DNA of 64,000 nt from Occallatibacter gabretensis (GCF_001449115.1 NZ_LAIJ01000009.1:1618114-1682113); one strand, 5' to 3'. Counted from the first letter of the stretch, positions 46,053-55,111 are shown. Made by a program: numbers and translations. Notes: generated by a model not told the origin, from the letters alone.

Positions 46053-46574
46053 ATGGCCGCTGCCGCTCAGCTTCCCTTTGTGCCGCTCGAAGTCTATCTC
46101 CGCTCCTCCTATGAGCCGGACGCAGAGTACGTGGACGGCGTGATAGAGGAGCGTTCGGTGGGACAGTACGATCATTCTTCCTGGCAACACGCGCTTGAGA
46201 TGTGGTTTGCCCAGCACGCAAAGGAATGGGACATTCGCGTACGCCCTGAACTGCGTATCAGGGTTCGGAAAACAAACTTTCGTATTCCCGATGTCACTGT
46301 CCTCGACCGCAGTCTTCCCGTCGAACAGGTGGTTACGCGTCCTCCCATCGCAGTCTTCGAGGTTCTCTCGCCAGAAGACTCGGTGACGCGCATGATGACC
46401 AAGCTTGCCGACTACGAGCAGATGGGCATCCAGACGATTCTCGTGCTGGACCCCGATGGTAAGCACTTCCGCTTCCGGGCCGGGGCGCTTGAGCCGCTTA
46501 CAGAAACAGCTTTCGATCTTCCGGGAAGCAAGTGCCGCTTCGATCTGGCTGAGATCATTAAGCTGCTGGATTAG
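46053..46574 (+). CDS. Uma2-family (PD-(D/E)XK-like) protein
   Basis: 173 residues of the Uma2/DUF820 family. Landmarks are EYVDGVIEERSVG, RVRPELRIRV, FRIPDVTVLDRS and AVFEVLSPEDSVTRMMTK, which contain the Asp, Glu and Lys of a restriction-enzyme-like fold. The family is widespread and functionally undefined. It overlaps the convergent DedA-type gene by 17 bases. AAGGAGG lies upstream of the ATG. Confidence 0.85.
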   Translation: MAAAAQLPFVPLEVYLRSSYEPDAEYVDGVIEERSVGQYDHSSWQHALEMWFAQHAKEWDIRVRPELRIRVRKTNFRIPDVTVLDRSLPVEQVVTRPPIAVFEVLSPEDSVTRMMTKLADYEQMGIQTILVLDPDGKHFRFRAGALEPLTETAFDLPGSKCRFDLAEIIKLLD

Positions 46575-47181
46575 TAGTAGCCGCACGCTTGCGTTTCATC
46601 CACCATGCAATTCCGCCAGCCACCACCAATAGCGCAAAAACCGCAGCTACAAGCGGTCCGTGATGAGCCACAACGTTCACCGCATCCGGCCCTAGCTTCA
46701 GCACCAGCACGGAGAGCAGTCCCCAGCGAACGATGCGGCCTACAAATACTGCCAGCAGGTACAGCGGTACGCGCATCTCAAAGACTCCGGCTGCAAAGGC
46801 GAAGGCCTTCCACGGCGTAGGCGGCGGCAGCATTGAGGGAATCGCCATGGCCCAGAATTCCTGGCGCGCAAAGCGGTCGCGCATCTGCTCAAACCGCTGG
46901 CGGTTCACTCGTTTCAGCAGAAAGAGCTCCCCACCGGCGCGTCCAAGCCCATAGGGCAGCAGCCCGCCAATTGCCGAGCCTGCGGACGCCAGCAGAACAT
47001 AGAGCCAGCAATTCGGCTTGTCGTTCCACACCCAAACTGCGAGAATCGCGTCCATCGGCACAGGAATCGTCGAGGCATCCACAGCGGAGATTGCGAAGGC
47101 TCCCCAGAAGCCAAGCTTCACAATTGCGGGCAGGAGGATGAGATTCCATTTGCTCAGCAGGTGGACAAAAAATTGCTTCAA
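46558..47181 (-). CDS. DedA/VTT-domain membrane protein (YqaA type)
   Basis: 207 residues with about five hydrophobic segments. The VTT-domain signatures are SAVDASTIPVPMDAILA, ASAGSAIGGLLPYGLGRAGG and FALLVVAGGIAWWMKRKR at the end. DedA-like proteins act in membrane lipid translocation in several bacteria; the YqaA group is less studied. The C-terminal tail is basic. Confidence 0.8.
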   Translation of the reverse strand: MKQFFVHLLSKWNLILLPAIVKLGFWGAFAISAVDASTIPVPMDAILAVWVWNDKPNCWLYVLLASAGSAIGGLLPYGLGRAGGELFLLKRVNRQRFEQMRDRFARQEFWAMAIPSMLPPPTPWKAFAFAAGVFEMRVPLYLLAVFVGRIVRWGLLSVLVLKLGPDAVNVVAHHGPLVAAVFALLVVAGGIAWWMKRKRAATTNPAA

Positions 47182-47367
47182 ACCGTTCCCTTTCAGCGCG
47201 CCAAACCGTCAATAAGACAAGGTACATTGTACGTTGCGCGTCTTCCCGGGCCGCCGTCGTGGTCTGTGCTTTCCCTCACACGGCCACAATGAGAGAATAG
47301 GAAGAAAGGAACCCAGCCGGAGCCGCGCCGCGCACCCTGAGCGAGCGGCGGACTCTTTGCCCCGCGA

Positions 47368-48456
47368 ATGCCCACATCCGTAGTGCCAACCAGCAGCAAC
47401 ACCCCGGGCGCAACTCCGCCTGGCGAGCCGGAGCTGCCGCCCTCCTCGGATCAGAACGAGCCATCCACAGGTAGTTCCGGCGGTCGCAGCACCTCGCGCT
47501 GGGTTGATTACGAGACCCACGAGCTGCTGGAAGTGATCTCCGGGATGGAGGACGAGCGCCGCTGGGCGCGCCTCCGCGAAGGCATTCTCTGGGCTATTCT
47601 TTTTCACATTCTGCTGATCTCCGCTCTCACCTGGATTCCGCGCTACGTTTTAAGGCAGCCGGCTGTTATCGACCCGTTTGCTGCCATCAAGGAACGCAAA
47701 GACCTGAAGTATCTTGATTTACCGCCGGATTTGGTGCAAAAGTATCAGCCCAAGGTAGCCATCAAGCCAGTTACGCCCAAGCCGCAGATCGACCGTAAAA
47801 CGCTCGACACGCTGCAGCGCGAGGAAGCCGCCAAGCCCAAGCCTCCGGTTCCGCAGCCTGAGCCGCAGTTGCCGCCGCAGCAGGCCAAGATCGATCAGCC
47901 CGTTCTGCCGCAACCCCAGCCTGCGCCTGTGGCTCCGCAGCCCGCGGCTGAGGCTCCGCGACCCTCCTCTGTGCCGGCAAAGGCCTTCCAGCTTGGCTCG
48001 CAGAATCCCGCTGACCAGCTGAACCAGGCCATGCGCGGCGCGGCGCAAAAAGGCAGCTACAACGCAGGCCAGCTTCCCGGCAATGGCGGCAGCGGCATGG
48101 CCGCACATCCCGGCGCGGGCTCTGGCGGCGTGCAAGTGCTTTCTGACACGCAGGGCGTCGACTTCAGCAATTGGATTATCCGCTGGCACCGCGAAACAGA
48201 GCGCACTTGGGACCCGCTGATTCCCGATGAGGTTAACCCGCCCATCCTCAAGGCCGGCATAGTCGTGATCCGCTTCAAGGTGCTACCCAATGGCCAGGTT
48301 ACGGACATGACCCTTGACGGCCGCTCCGGCGATACAGGTCTGGATCGTGCCGCCTGGGGCGCCATCCGCGGCTCCAGCTATCCGCCGCTGCCGCGCGAGT
48401 TCCACGGACCGTTCCTGGAGCTGCGAGCGGTGTTTATGTACAACCAGAAGCAGTGA
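47368..48456 (+). CDS. TonB-family energy transducer
   Basis: 362 residues. A cytoplasmic N-terminus of about 70 residues is unusually long for TonB; one membrane helix follows (about 72-93, GILWAILFHILLISALTWIP), then a Pro/Gln/Lys-rich periplasmic spacer (about 120-205) and a C-terminal TonB domain (NWIIRWHRETERTWDPLIPD, VVIRFKVLPNGQVTDMTLDG). It would pass proton-motive energy to outer-membrane receptors such as the one at 14.2 kb. No exbB or exbD is nearby. Confidence 0.82.
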   Translation: MPTSVVPTSSNTPGATPPGEPELPPSSDQNEPSTGSSGGRSTSRWVDYETHELLEVISGMEDERRWARLREGILWAILFHILLISALTWIPRYVLRQPAVIDPFAAIKERKDLKYLDLPPDLVQKYQPKVAIKPVTPKPQIDRKTLDTLQREEAAKPKPPVPQPEPQLPPQQAKIDQPVLPQPQPAPVAPQPAAEAPRPSSVPAKAFQLGSQNPADQLNQAMRGAAQKGSYNAGQLPGNGGSGMAAHPGAGSGGVQVLSDTQGVDFSNWIIRWHRETERTWDPLIPDEVNPPILKAGIVVIRFKVLPNGQVTDMTLDGRSGDTGLDRAAWGAIRGSSYPPLPREFHGPFLELRAVFMYNQKQ

Positions 48457-48466
48457 GAATCGGCAG

Positions 48467-49024
48467 TCACTGTTGCTGGAGTTGCCGACTCCTTATGTGT
48501 TCCGGATACCAGCGCGTAAATTTGATTGCACCCACAAGCGCAATGACGATTGCGGCGATCCCGACCGCGTTGGGAAAGTTGGGAACGTACAGCAGAGCCA
48601 GTTCGGCGATCACCATCACAGCGAACGCCAGCGCCCAGGCACTCGAAATAACATAATTCACGCGAATAAACTCCGAACTATTCCAGTGCTCCCGAGCTAC
48701 CCTTTCCCGGGCATATTGCAGAGTAAAGGGCCGGCGAACCAGCATCGAAACAAGAACGATTACGAGCAAGCCGGCGTCAACGCGGACGCGGACGCCGATC
48801 ACCGTCCAGGCAGGATGTCCGAACCATCCGTACAAAGCCAGGCCGCAAAACAGCACGAACGTGCCTATCTCAAGAATCTTGGGAGAGCGATTGGGAGCGA
48901 GCATATCTCGCAAAAGTAAAACGGCCGAAGTGGCTGCAGCTGCAGCCAGGCCAATCTCCGACCCGGCCAGCCTGTTCACAATGGCGAAGACAAGGAACGG
49001 CGCAAAAGCAAGCAGGATTACCAT
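48467..49024 (-). CDS. Hypothetical membrane protein, five predicted helices
   Basis: 185 residues. Helices at about 1-18, 24-40, 52-66, 80-96 and 128-165 (possibly two). FTLQYARERV and REHWNSSEFIRVNYVIS lie between. Its layout resembles inner-membrane septation-type proteins, but I cannot assign a family. It converges on the TonB-like gene. Confidence 0.6.
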   Translation of the reverse strand: MVILLAFAPFLVFAIVNRLAGSEIGLAAAAATSAVLLLRDMLAPNRSPKILEIGTFVLFCGLALYGWFGHPAWTVIGVRVRVDAGLLVIVLVSMLVRRPFTLQYARERVAREHWNSSEFIRVNYVISSAWALAFAVMVIAELALLYVPNFPNAVGIAAIVIALVGAIKFTRWYPEHIRSRQLQQQ

Positions 49025-49170
49025 GGTTGAGCTAGTGTAGCCGTGAATTCGCCGAATTCTCCGAAATCTTATAATCCCCTTCCGTGTAAGATCTGGGCTA
49101 TCGCAAACGGAGGGTAAAAGTGCTTGGGCGATAAACTGTTTGCGCTGGAAATTGAGCCGAAAGAATAGTC

Positions 49171-49410
49171 ATGCTTGGAAATCAACCTAAACCTATCGCT
49201 GCCCCCCGTTGCCCGAATTGCGGTGGCAATGATGTGACAGTCCAATGCGACGCATATGCAAATTACGCGCTCGTAGGGTTCGATAGAGAAAGTGACCCGA
49301 TCCTCGCAGATGAGCCAGAGGTACATACGTTCGATGACCGGCGATATGTTTGCGACGAATGCGGCTATGAAAACTCTAGCTCCGAGAAATTCCTACCAAG
49401 TCTGGCTTGA
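49171..49410 (+). CDS. Small zinc-ribbon protein next to the DpnI-like gene
   Basis: 79 residues with two CxxC pairs (PRCPNCGGND and YVCDECGYE) about 40 residues apart, a zinc ribbon. Between them is an acidic stretch (DRESDPILADEPEVHTFDD). It ends 14 bases before the restriction gene on the same strand, so the two are probably co-transcribed. Composition is visibly more AT-rich than in the surroundings. It is not the DpnD protein of the pneumococcal system as far as I can tell. Confidence 0.7.
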   Translation: MLGNQPKPIAAPRCPNCGGNDVTVQCDAYANYALVGFDRESDPILADEPEVHTFDDRRYVCDECGYENSSSEKFLPSLA

Positions 49411-49424
49411 CCGGGAACCGCGCG

Positions 49425-50192
49425 ATGAAATTTGAATGCGATATTGATTTCGCCGCAGGGTACAAGAGCCAACAGCAGATTTCGCGCGTGTTGTCAGAGC
49501 AGTGGTTCGGCGTAAATGGTTATTGCTTGGCCTGCGAGAGTGATCAACTCTTCCCGACGCCTGCGAATACCCAAGCTTCGGATTTTTCATGTCGCAATTG
49601 CGAACAGATATATGAACTTAAGGCTTTTCGTATAAAACCAAAGAATCGGTTGGTAGACGGTGCATACAGTGCGATGATTTCGCGAATCAAAAGCGGTTCC
49701 GCGCCGACGCTATTGCTCTTAGAGCGCACGGACAGCTGGCGCATTCAAGGCCTCACCGCGGTGCATCATCTATTTCTTACGCCAGAGATTATTGAGATGA
49801 GGAAGCCCTTATCTTCAATGGCTCGTCGAGCCGGATGGGTCGGTTGCAATATTCGTCTCGACACGATCGGTCCGGACGCACAGATTTCACTTGTTAGTAG
49901 TGGAGTTCCTGTCGATCGCCGTATTGTTCGCGAGAAATTTCAGGAGTTTGAAAGACTCAAGAACATTCCAGTCCGGCAACGTGGTTGGACGACATTCACA
50001 TTAGGAATTATTAGAAATCTTCAATGTACGGAATTTTCGCTGAATGACGTTTATTTGCGCGAACGCGCATTTGCAACCGCCTATCCTAATAACCATAACG
50101 TTCGAGCAAAGATCAGACAGCAGTTGCAAGTCCTCCGCGATCTAGGCTATTTGGAATTTCACGGGTATGGACAGTACAGGCTCCTCATCTGA
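49425..50192 (+). CDS. dpnI: DpnI-like methyl-directed restriction endonuclease
   Basis: 255 residues, close in length and order to Streptococcus DpnI, which cuts GATC only when the adenine is methylated. The catalytic block ASDFSCRNCEQIYELKAF holds Asp, Glu and Lys of the PD-(D/E)XK site interleaved with zinc Cys; the other pair is YCLACES. Further matches are VDGAYSAMISRIKSG, RRAGWVGCNIRLD, RGWTTFTLGIIRNL and the C-terminal winged helix KIRQQLQVLRDLGYLEFHGYG. No methyltransferase accompanies it, as expected for this type. The start at 49425 aligns with DpnI; AT-rich composition suggests transfer. Confidence 0.92.
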   Translation: MKFECDIDFAAGYKSQQQISRVLSEQWFGVNGYCLACESDQLFPTPANTQASDFSCRNCEQIYELKAFRIKPKNRLVDGAYSAMISRIKSGSAPTLLLLERTDSWRIQGLTAVHHLFLTPEIIEMRKPLSSMARRAGWVGCNIRLDTIGPDAQISLVSSGVPVDRRIVREKFQEFERLKNIPVRQRGWTTFTLGIIRNLQCTEFSLNDVYLRERAFATAYPNNHNVRAKIRQQLQVLRDLGYLEFHGYGQYRLLI

Positions 50193-50315
50193 AATGAGAT
50201 CGGTGCTTATGTTTCAGAGCAACCTTACCGTGCGGTAGTGGAACCGTCAGGGCAGACCGGTGCATATTATCGCAAATCGGCATGCATTAAAAAGCTGAGA
50301 GTTAACAACCGCCTT

Positions 50316-51734
50316 CTACACCGTAGCGTCCTGGGTCTGGTTCCCCGGATACACCGGAAGCACCTCCGGCGGCGCGCCGCCATGCGGCAAGTGGATACCA
50401 TCCTGCTCAAGCAGTGCCTCATAGATCTGCAGCGGACGCCAGTGGCGTGCCAGCGCAAAGGCGCTCATGTTGGCGATCATCAGTGGAAGCACCAGCCCGT
50501 AGCCGCCCGTCATCTCAAAGACGATAAGGATCGAGGTCATGGGCGCGCGGATAATGCCCGCAAAGACCGCTCCCATGCCTACCACGGCAAATGCGCCAAT
50601 CTCCTCTGCCGGGTGGTGAAAGACAGCTACATCCAGCCAGCCCACCGAGCCGCCGAGCATGGCTCCCATAAAGAGCGCCGGGGCAAAGATGCCTCCCGAG
50701 CCGCCGCTGCCGTAAGAAAAGATGGTGGCCGCAAACTTGAGCACGCAGAACGCTCCCATCAGCGCCAGCGGCATGGCTCCGGTCAAGGCCCAGGTCAGCG
50801 TTCCATAAGGGTCACCGGCAATACCGTTGTGGTGAAAAAACTGGAAGCCCAGCACAGCCAGCGCACCAGTGGCCAGCCCGCCAATGCCCGGATGCACCCA
50901 CTTCGGCACAGCGGTCCATTGCTTGAACCTTCCCCGCAGCCAGATCAACGACTCCTGAAAAGCCACCGAGACAACCGCTGCCAGAACACCGATCAACGCA
51001 TACCACACCAGCGACGAAGCGTGTTTCAGTTGATAAGGCTGTGAAATGTGAAAGATGGGATTGCCGCCCCGGATCCAGTGCTCTACCACCGCGGCCAGCG
51101 CCGCGGCCACAATAATGCCGGAGAGCATCGTCTGATCAAGATCGCCAATCAGCTCTTCAAGGGTAAAAGTAATGGCTGCAATCGGCGCATTAAACGCCGC
51201 CGCAATGCCCGCTGCCATGCCCACGGAGGCCATGCGCCGCTGATAGGCCGGGCTGAGCCGCGCACCACGGGCCAGCAGGCTGCTCACTCCGGCACAGATC
51301 TGCACCGTAGGGCCTTCCAGACCCAGGGAAGCGCCGGAGCCAAGCTGCACGGCACAGAGCACAAATTTCCCGACTGTCTCTCGGAGCGAAACCAGCCCGG
51401 AGCGCAGCTCGTATGCAACCTTGACCTGCGGAATCCCGCTGCCCGCCGCCGCCGGAGCCCAATAAACGAGTCCTACGCCCACAACAAGGCCGCCCAGCGC
51501 CGGCGTCAGAATCGTCCATAAGATCCACCAGTGGCCGGGCGCGGCGTTGGCGCGGTCAATCATCAGCTTTTCCAGGGTTTGGATAGAGCCGTGAAAGGCT
51601 ACCGCAGCAAGCCCGCACAATCCGCCCGCAACAATGGTGAATACCAGTAACCGCTGTTTTTCGCTGGGCATACGGCGCGTGAGCCACGCCAGAAATCGCG
51701 ACCAAATGCCTGCAAGTCCTTCCGAATCATTCAT
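50316..51734 (-). CDS. CLC-family chloride channel or Cl-/H+ antiporter
   Basis: 472 residues, ten or more hydrophobic segments. Chloride-pore motifs are GSGIPQVK, GLEGPTVQ (gating Glu present) and GSGGIFAPALFMGA. A Glu pair in FTLEELIGDL lies where antiporters keep the inner proton Glu, but its register is uncertain. No CBS domains follow. ATG 51734 is preferred over an in-frame TTG at 51758. Substrate could be chloride or fluoride; the sequence lacks the typical fluoride-specific signature. Confidence 0.9.
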   Translation of the reverse strand: MNDSEGLAGIWSRFLAWLTRRMPSEKQRLLVFTIVAGGLCGLAAVAFHGSIQTLEKLMIDRANAAPGHWWILWTILTPALGGLVVGVGLVYWAPAAAGSGIPQVKVAYELRSGLVSLRETVGKFVLCAVQLGSGASLGLEGPTVQICAGVSSLLARGARLSPAYQRRMASVGMAAGIAAAFNAPIAAITFTLEELIGDLDQTMLSGIIVAAALAAVVEHWIRGGNPIFHISQPYQLKHASSLVWYALIGVLAAVVSVAFQESLIWLRGRFKQWTAVPKWVHPGIGGLATGALAVLGFQFFHHNGIAGDPYGTLTWALTGAMPLALMGAFCVLKFAATIFSYGSGGSGGIFAPALFMGAMLGGSVGWLDVAVFHHPAEEIGAFAVVGMGAVFAGIIRAPMTSILIVFEMTGGYGLVLPLMIANMSAFALARHWRPLQIYEALLEQDGIHLPHGGAPPEVLPVYPGNQTQDATV

Positions 51735-51770
51735 GGGGGAAGAAGACCTCGTCAACAAACAGTATAAAAG

Positions 51771-52868
51771 CTAGTGATTTGGCTCCGTCTCACGCATGAA
51801 CTGGGCCAGGTAGTCCTTCCAGATCGCAGCCATGGTGTGTGTCCCATGCCCGCGTGTCTCATCGGTAATGGGCAGCAGAATAAAGCGCGCATGCGGCATG
51901 CGCTTCACCTGCTTCTCTGCAATACCAAGCTCCGGCGGATTGATGAAGTCATCCGCGGAGTTGATCCACAGTACCGGCGCGGTGATGCTTTCGAGGCGCG
52001 GCGAGGGATCGTAGTTGCGGCTCGCGTTGAAGTAGAAGATCAGATTGTTGGCGTCAGTCGTCGTCATCACACGGTCCAGGTATCGGTCTACATACTGCTC
52101 CGCCTGCTGGCGCGTAGGCGCCTGCTTCTGCATCTGGAGCGGGCTGGAGCCCATGATCATGACAATCTCGTTCGCGGCGCGAAGCCCCTGCACCGGCTGA
52201 GTCCTGTAATCTCCGTTCATCCATGCCGGATCGTCTTTGACGGCCTGAATGGCCATGTAGCGCATCATCCTATTGCGCCCGGCAAGCTGCACCGGCAGAC
52301 AGGCAAAAGGCGCCAGGGCATCGGCGAATCCGGGATAGGTTTCTCCCCAGACAAAGCTCTGCATGCAGCCCATGGAGGTGCCGAGAATCAGCCGCAGATG
52401 ATCGATCTTCAGGTCGTCCAGCATCATGCGCTGGCTGCGCACCATGTCGTCGTAGTCGTAGGCAGGGAAATGCGCGTGCAGGCCGTCGGATGGCTTGGAG
52501 CTCAGCCCGTGGCCAATATCATCCGGCAGGATGAGGAAGTATTTCTTGATATCGAGAATGCCTCCCGGCACAAAGAGGACATTCGAGAAGGCAGGATTAA
52601 GCAGAGAATGCGCGTCGCCTCCGGTGCCATGCAGCAGCAGAACGGCGTTGTCCACATGGCCTGCGGCATTGCGGTGCGGCATGCCAAGCGTCAGGTAATG
52701 CAGTTTAAGCTCAGGCAGCGTTTCGCCCGTGCCGAACTTGAAGTTGGGCAGAGCCACCCAGCCACTCTGCGTAGGCCAGGAGGGAGCGACAGCTCCCGTC
52801 TGGGCGATGCCGGAGATTCCCGCGCCAATCAGAAAGACAAATAAACAGTAGGCTGCACGTAAGGACAT
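51771..52868 (-). CDS. Secreted alpha/beta hydrolase of the MetX (homoserine acetyltransferase)-like group
   Basis: 365 residues. A signal peptide (MSLRAAYCLFVFLIGAG) is followed by a fold of the homoserine O-acetyltransferase group: LHYLTLGMPHRN, VLLLHGTGGDAHS, the nucleophile elbow LGTSMGCMQSF, Asp in NSADDFINPPE and His in TRGHGTHTM. True MetX enzymes are cytoplasmic, so an exported one is probably an esterase or acyltransferase with another substrate. ATG 52868 follows AGGAGAG; longer frames upstream are rejected. Confidence 0.82.
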   Translation of the reverse strand: MSLRAAYCLFVFLIGAGISGIAQTGAVAPSWPTQSGWVALPNFKFGTGETLPELKLHYLTLGMPHRNAAGHVDNAVLLLHGTGGDAHSLLNPAFSNVLFVPGGILDIKKYFLILPDDIGHGLSSKPSDGLHAHFPAYDYDDMVRSQRMMLDDLKIDHLRLILGTSMGCMQSFVWGETYPGFADALAPFACLPVQLAGRNRMMRYMAIQAVKDDPAWMNGDYRTQPVQGLRAANEIVMIMGSSPLQMQKQAPTRQQAEQYVDRYLDRVMTTTDANNLIFYFNASRNYDPSPRLESITAPVLWINSADDFINPPELGIAEKQVKRMPHARFILLPITDETRGHGTHTMAAIWKDYLAQFMRETEPNH

Positions 52869-52918
52869 GGAACACTCTCCTATGGCAATGTAGATTGAGC
52901 CTATAACAAGAACCAGAG

Positions 52919-53947
52919 ATGCCGTCTCCCGAAGCCAAAACGGTTGAATTGACGCAATCCGCCGGACAGCCATCGAGCCGTCCCTGGCTGGCGCTGGCTC
53001 TCACCTTTCTGCTGCTGGGGCTCGGCTTCAGCCTGCCGTTTTCATTAGTCAAAAGCGTTCCGCCTGGAATCTGGAGCGGAGCGATATCGCCGGAGGTCCT
53101 GAACCTCTATGCGCTCACAGCCTTTGCCGGCTGGGCGCATTTTCTCTATGCGGGGCGCGGGCAGTGGGGAGCGCTAGCGAGGCTCAAATGGCAATGGAGA
53201 GCTGGCTATTGCGCGTTGGTTGCCGTGGCCATCGCGATTCTTGTTGGTCTGCGCGCTCTCCTCGGGGTGGGCCTCTTCAGCGCTCTGGTCTGGATCTGGT
53301 TCATCGCGCACTTCGTTCGGGCGGAGGTAGTCTTCGCGGGGGACACCGCGCCGCGGAATACCAGCGCCTGGCGAACTTCGCTCCCTACGGTCGTCTCATT
53401 CTCATGGCTCTCGGCGGTATTGTTTAACGCGGGCCACATTCAGCAGCATCGATGGCTGCTTTTCATGGGGACATTGGTGCTGGCGGGGGTGGTGCTGACT
53501 CTCGGCGGCTGGCGGCAGCTTTTTCACGGCGGCCAGAAGCTGGCACTAATAGCGCTCTTCTTCCTCGGCGAATCGTTGGTCTGGGGAACCTACGGAGCCT
53601 ACATGACGCCCGCCTTTCGCACCGGCGTGTACGTCTTCCACGTAGCCGGAGCCAGCTTCTTTCACTACATGGGCAGCTACGCCTATGGCCGCGAGCGTAC
53701 CCGCGACCGCCTGCTCGCCATCGGCCCGATCCTGCTTGTGAACGTCTGTGTCATTGCGCTTGGTTGGGCCGTTTCTGCTACCTGGCCGGTTCCCGCAATC
53801 CAGTCAGTCCAATGGGTGCTTACGCCAATCCTTGGCATTGGCTGGTTCACTCTCTGGGTGGGCTGCATCTGGCTGCAAGTGAGATTTTTCCTGGATGGAA
53901 GCGAATTGCTCTCAGAAGTTTCGGAGTTGCGCGAATGTAACTTTTAG
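52919..53947 (+). CDS. Hypothetical polytopic membrane protein
   Basis: 342 residues, nine or so hydrophobic segments beginning at about residue 22. Local features are WFIAHFVRAEVVFAGD, FHVAGASFFHYMGSYAYGRE with several His, and a short acidic C-terminus. No family is recognised. It is divergent from the secreted hydrolase by 50 bases. Confidence 0.65.
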   Translation: MPSPEAKTVELTQSAGQPSSRPWLALALTFLLLGLGFSLPFSLVKSVPPGIWSGAISPEVLNLYALTAFAGWAHFLYAGRGQWGALARLKWQWRAGYCALVAVAIAILVGLRALLGVGLFSALVWIWFIAHFVRAEVVFAGDTAPRNTSAWRTSLPTVVSFSWLSAVLFNAGHIQQHRWLLFMGTLVLAGVVLTLGGWRQLFHGGQKLALIALFFLGESLVWGTYGAYMTPAFRTGVYVFHVAGASFFHYMGSYAYGRERTRDRLLAIGPILLVNVCVIALGWAVSATWPVPAIQSVQWVLTPILGIGWFTLWVGCIWLQVRFFLDGSELLSEVSELRECNF

Positions 53948-53989
53948 GTTACAGTAAAAGAGTCGTTACGCGGAGAGGGTAGAAAGTTT

Positions 53990-54289
53990 TTGCGGATTCT
54001 TCGAACGAGGCAATTTGATGATTGGCTCAAGAGCCTCCGGGATCTGCGAGGCCGCTTCAAGATTCTGACGAGAATACAGCGAATGGAAGATGGCAATCCG
54101 GGCCAGACAAAAAGCGTTGGCTCCGGCGTTTTTGAAATGAAGGTCGATTTCGGGCCAGGATATAGGGTCTATTTCACGCAGCGCGGGCAAGTTCTGGTTG
54201 TGCTTCTATGCGGCGGGGACAAGAGCACGCAGGAGAAGGATATTGCAAAGGCGAAGGAATTGGTGATCGAGTGGAAGGAGGAAGAGTGA
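53990..54289 (+). CDS. higB: RelE/ParE-superfamily toxin, HigB-like
   Basis: 99 residues of the phage-derived Gp49/HigB-like addiction killer group: FDDWLKSLRDLRGRFKILTR, MEDGNPGQTKSVGSGVFEMK, FGPGYRVYFTQRG and LLCGGDKSTQEKDIAKAK. Such toxins cut mRNA on the ribosome. The start is TTG with GGAGAGGG 10 bases before it. The toxin comes first and overlaps the antitoxin by one base (TGATG), the HigBA order. Confidence 0.85.
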   Translation: MRILRTRQFDDWLKSLRDLRGRFKILTRIQRMEDGNPGQTKSVGSGVFEMKVDFGPGYRVYFTQRGQVLVVLLCGGDKSTQEKDIAKAKELVIEWKEEE

Positions 54290-54579
54290 TGGCGCTCAAA
54301 GTAGCTCCCTTTGATGCAGTGGAGTATCTGACGGATGACGAGACGATTGCGGCGTACTTGACGGTAGCGCTCGAAGAAAACGATCCGACTTTTCTTGCCA
54401 AGGCTCTCGGTACGGTTGCGCGTGCGAAAGGTGGTATGGCATGGCTGGCGCGTGAGACGGGCATATCGCGCGAGGCTCTTTATCGGGCGCTCAGTGAGAC
54501 AGGGAACCCTGAGCTTGGCACGGCGCTAAAGGTGATGCATGCGCTCGGTGTACGCCTCACCGCTTCGCTCTCGGCATAA
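54289..54579 (+). CDS. higA: HigA-type antitoxin with HTH domain
   Basis: 96 residues. FDAVEYLTDDETIAAYLTVA is the N-terminal pattern of the putative addiction-module antidote family; the helix-turn-helix lies at about 50-75 (MAWLARETGISREALYRALS), followed by ALKVMHALGVRL. It should neutralise HigB and repress the operon. GGAGGAAG precedes the ATG. Confidence 0.87.
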   Translation: MALKVAPFDAVEYLTDDETIAAYLTVALEENDPTFLAKALGTVARAKGGMAWLARETGISREALYRALSETGNPELGTALKVMHALGVRLTASLSA

Positions 54580-54591
54580 GTTGGCAAAGCA

Positions 54592-54834
54592 ATGAATAGT
54601 CTCGAATAACTGCTGCAGTTCTTGGAGCAGCTTCAGCGTCTGGAAATCAGCTACCAGTTAGATTGCGTGCGGGATGCAATTATGGTGATTGTGCCCACAC
54701 CATCGAAGTATTACGAAATTGAGTTTTTCGCGGATGGCCATATCGAGACCCAATTATTTGGACCGCAGAGCAGCGTTCAGAGGCAAACAGTTCAGGAGAT
54801 TACGGAGGCTATTATTCAAGACGTCAATGGTTGA
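54592..54834 (+). pseudogene. Small conserved hypothetical gene, start region broken by TAA
   Basis: From ATG 54592 the frame reads MNSLE, then TAA (54607-54609), then LLQFLEQLQRLEISYQL and AIMVIVPTPSKYYEIEFFAD to 54834. The part after the stop is a short protein type (about 70-80 residues) seen in many bacteria next to toxin-antitoxin genes, and the five residues before it fit as its N-terminus, with Gln expected at the stop (CAA to TAA). It could still be expressed from the TTG at 54622 as a 70-residue protein. Function unknown. Confidence 0.5.
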
Positions 54835-55111
54835 CTGTATCTTTCGAGCCCATTTCCACCCTTTATTCAATCGCGCTAAAATTATGTCCGAAATCCATGC
54901 GCGTTTTTCACACACATTCCGCCCCTCCCAGGTTCAAGCGCTTCCATCGCGGCCGTCACGACCGTGGACGCTGATCCGTCTCGCTGAGTAAGCTGTTTCC
55001 GACAAAATTTTCCGGCTTGTCCCGCCGCGTAGCGAGTCCCGATGGACCGTGTAGAAGAGACGAGCCCATGTCATCGGCCCGCATGCGTGAGCCGAGAAAG
55101 GTCATGCAACG

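Noticed and set aside
50238..51044. 268-codon frame on the plus strand
   Set aside because: Antisense to the CLC gene, basic and low-complexity, no recognisable domain; a shadow of GC-rich codon use.
51774..52844. 356-codon frame on the plus strand
   Set aside because: Antisense to the secreted hydrolase with its full catalytic triad; composition typical of a shadow.
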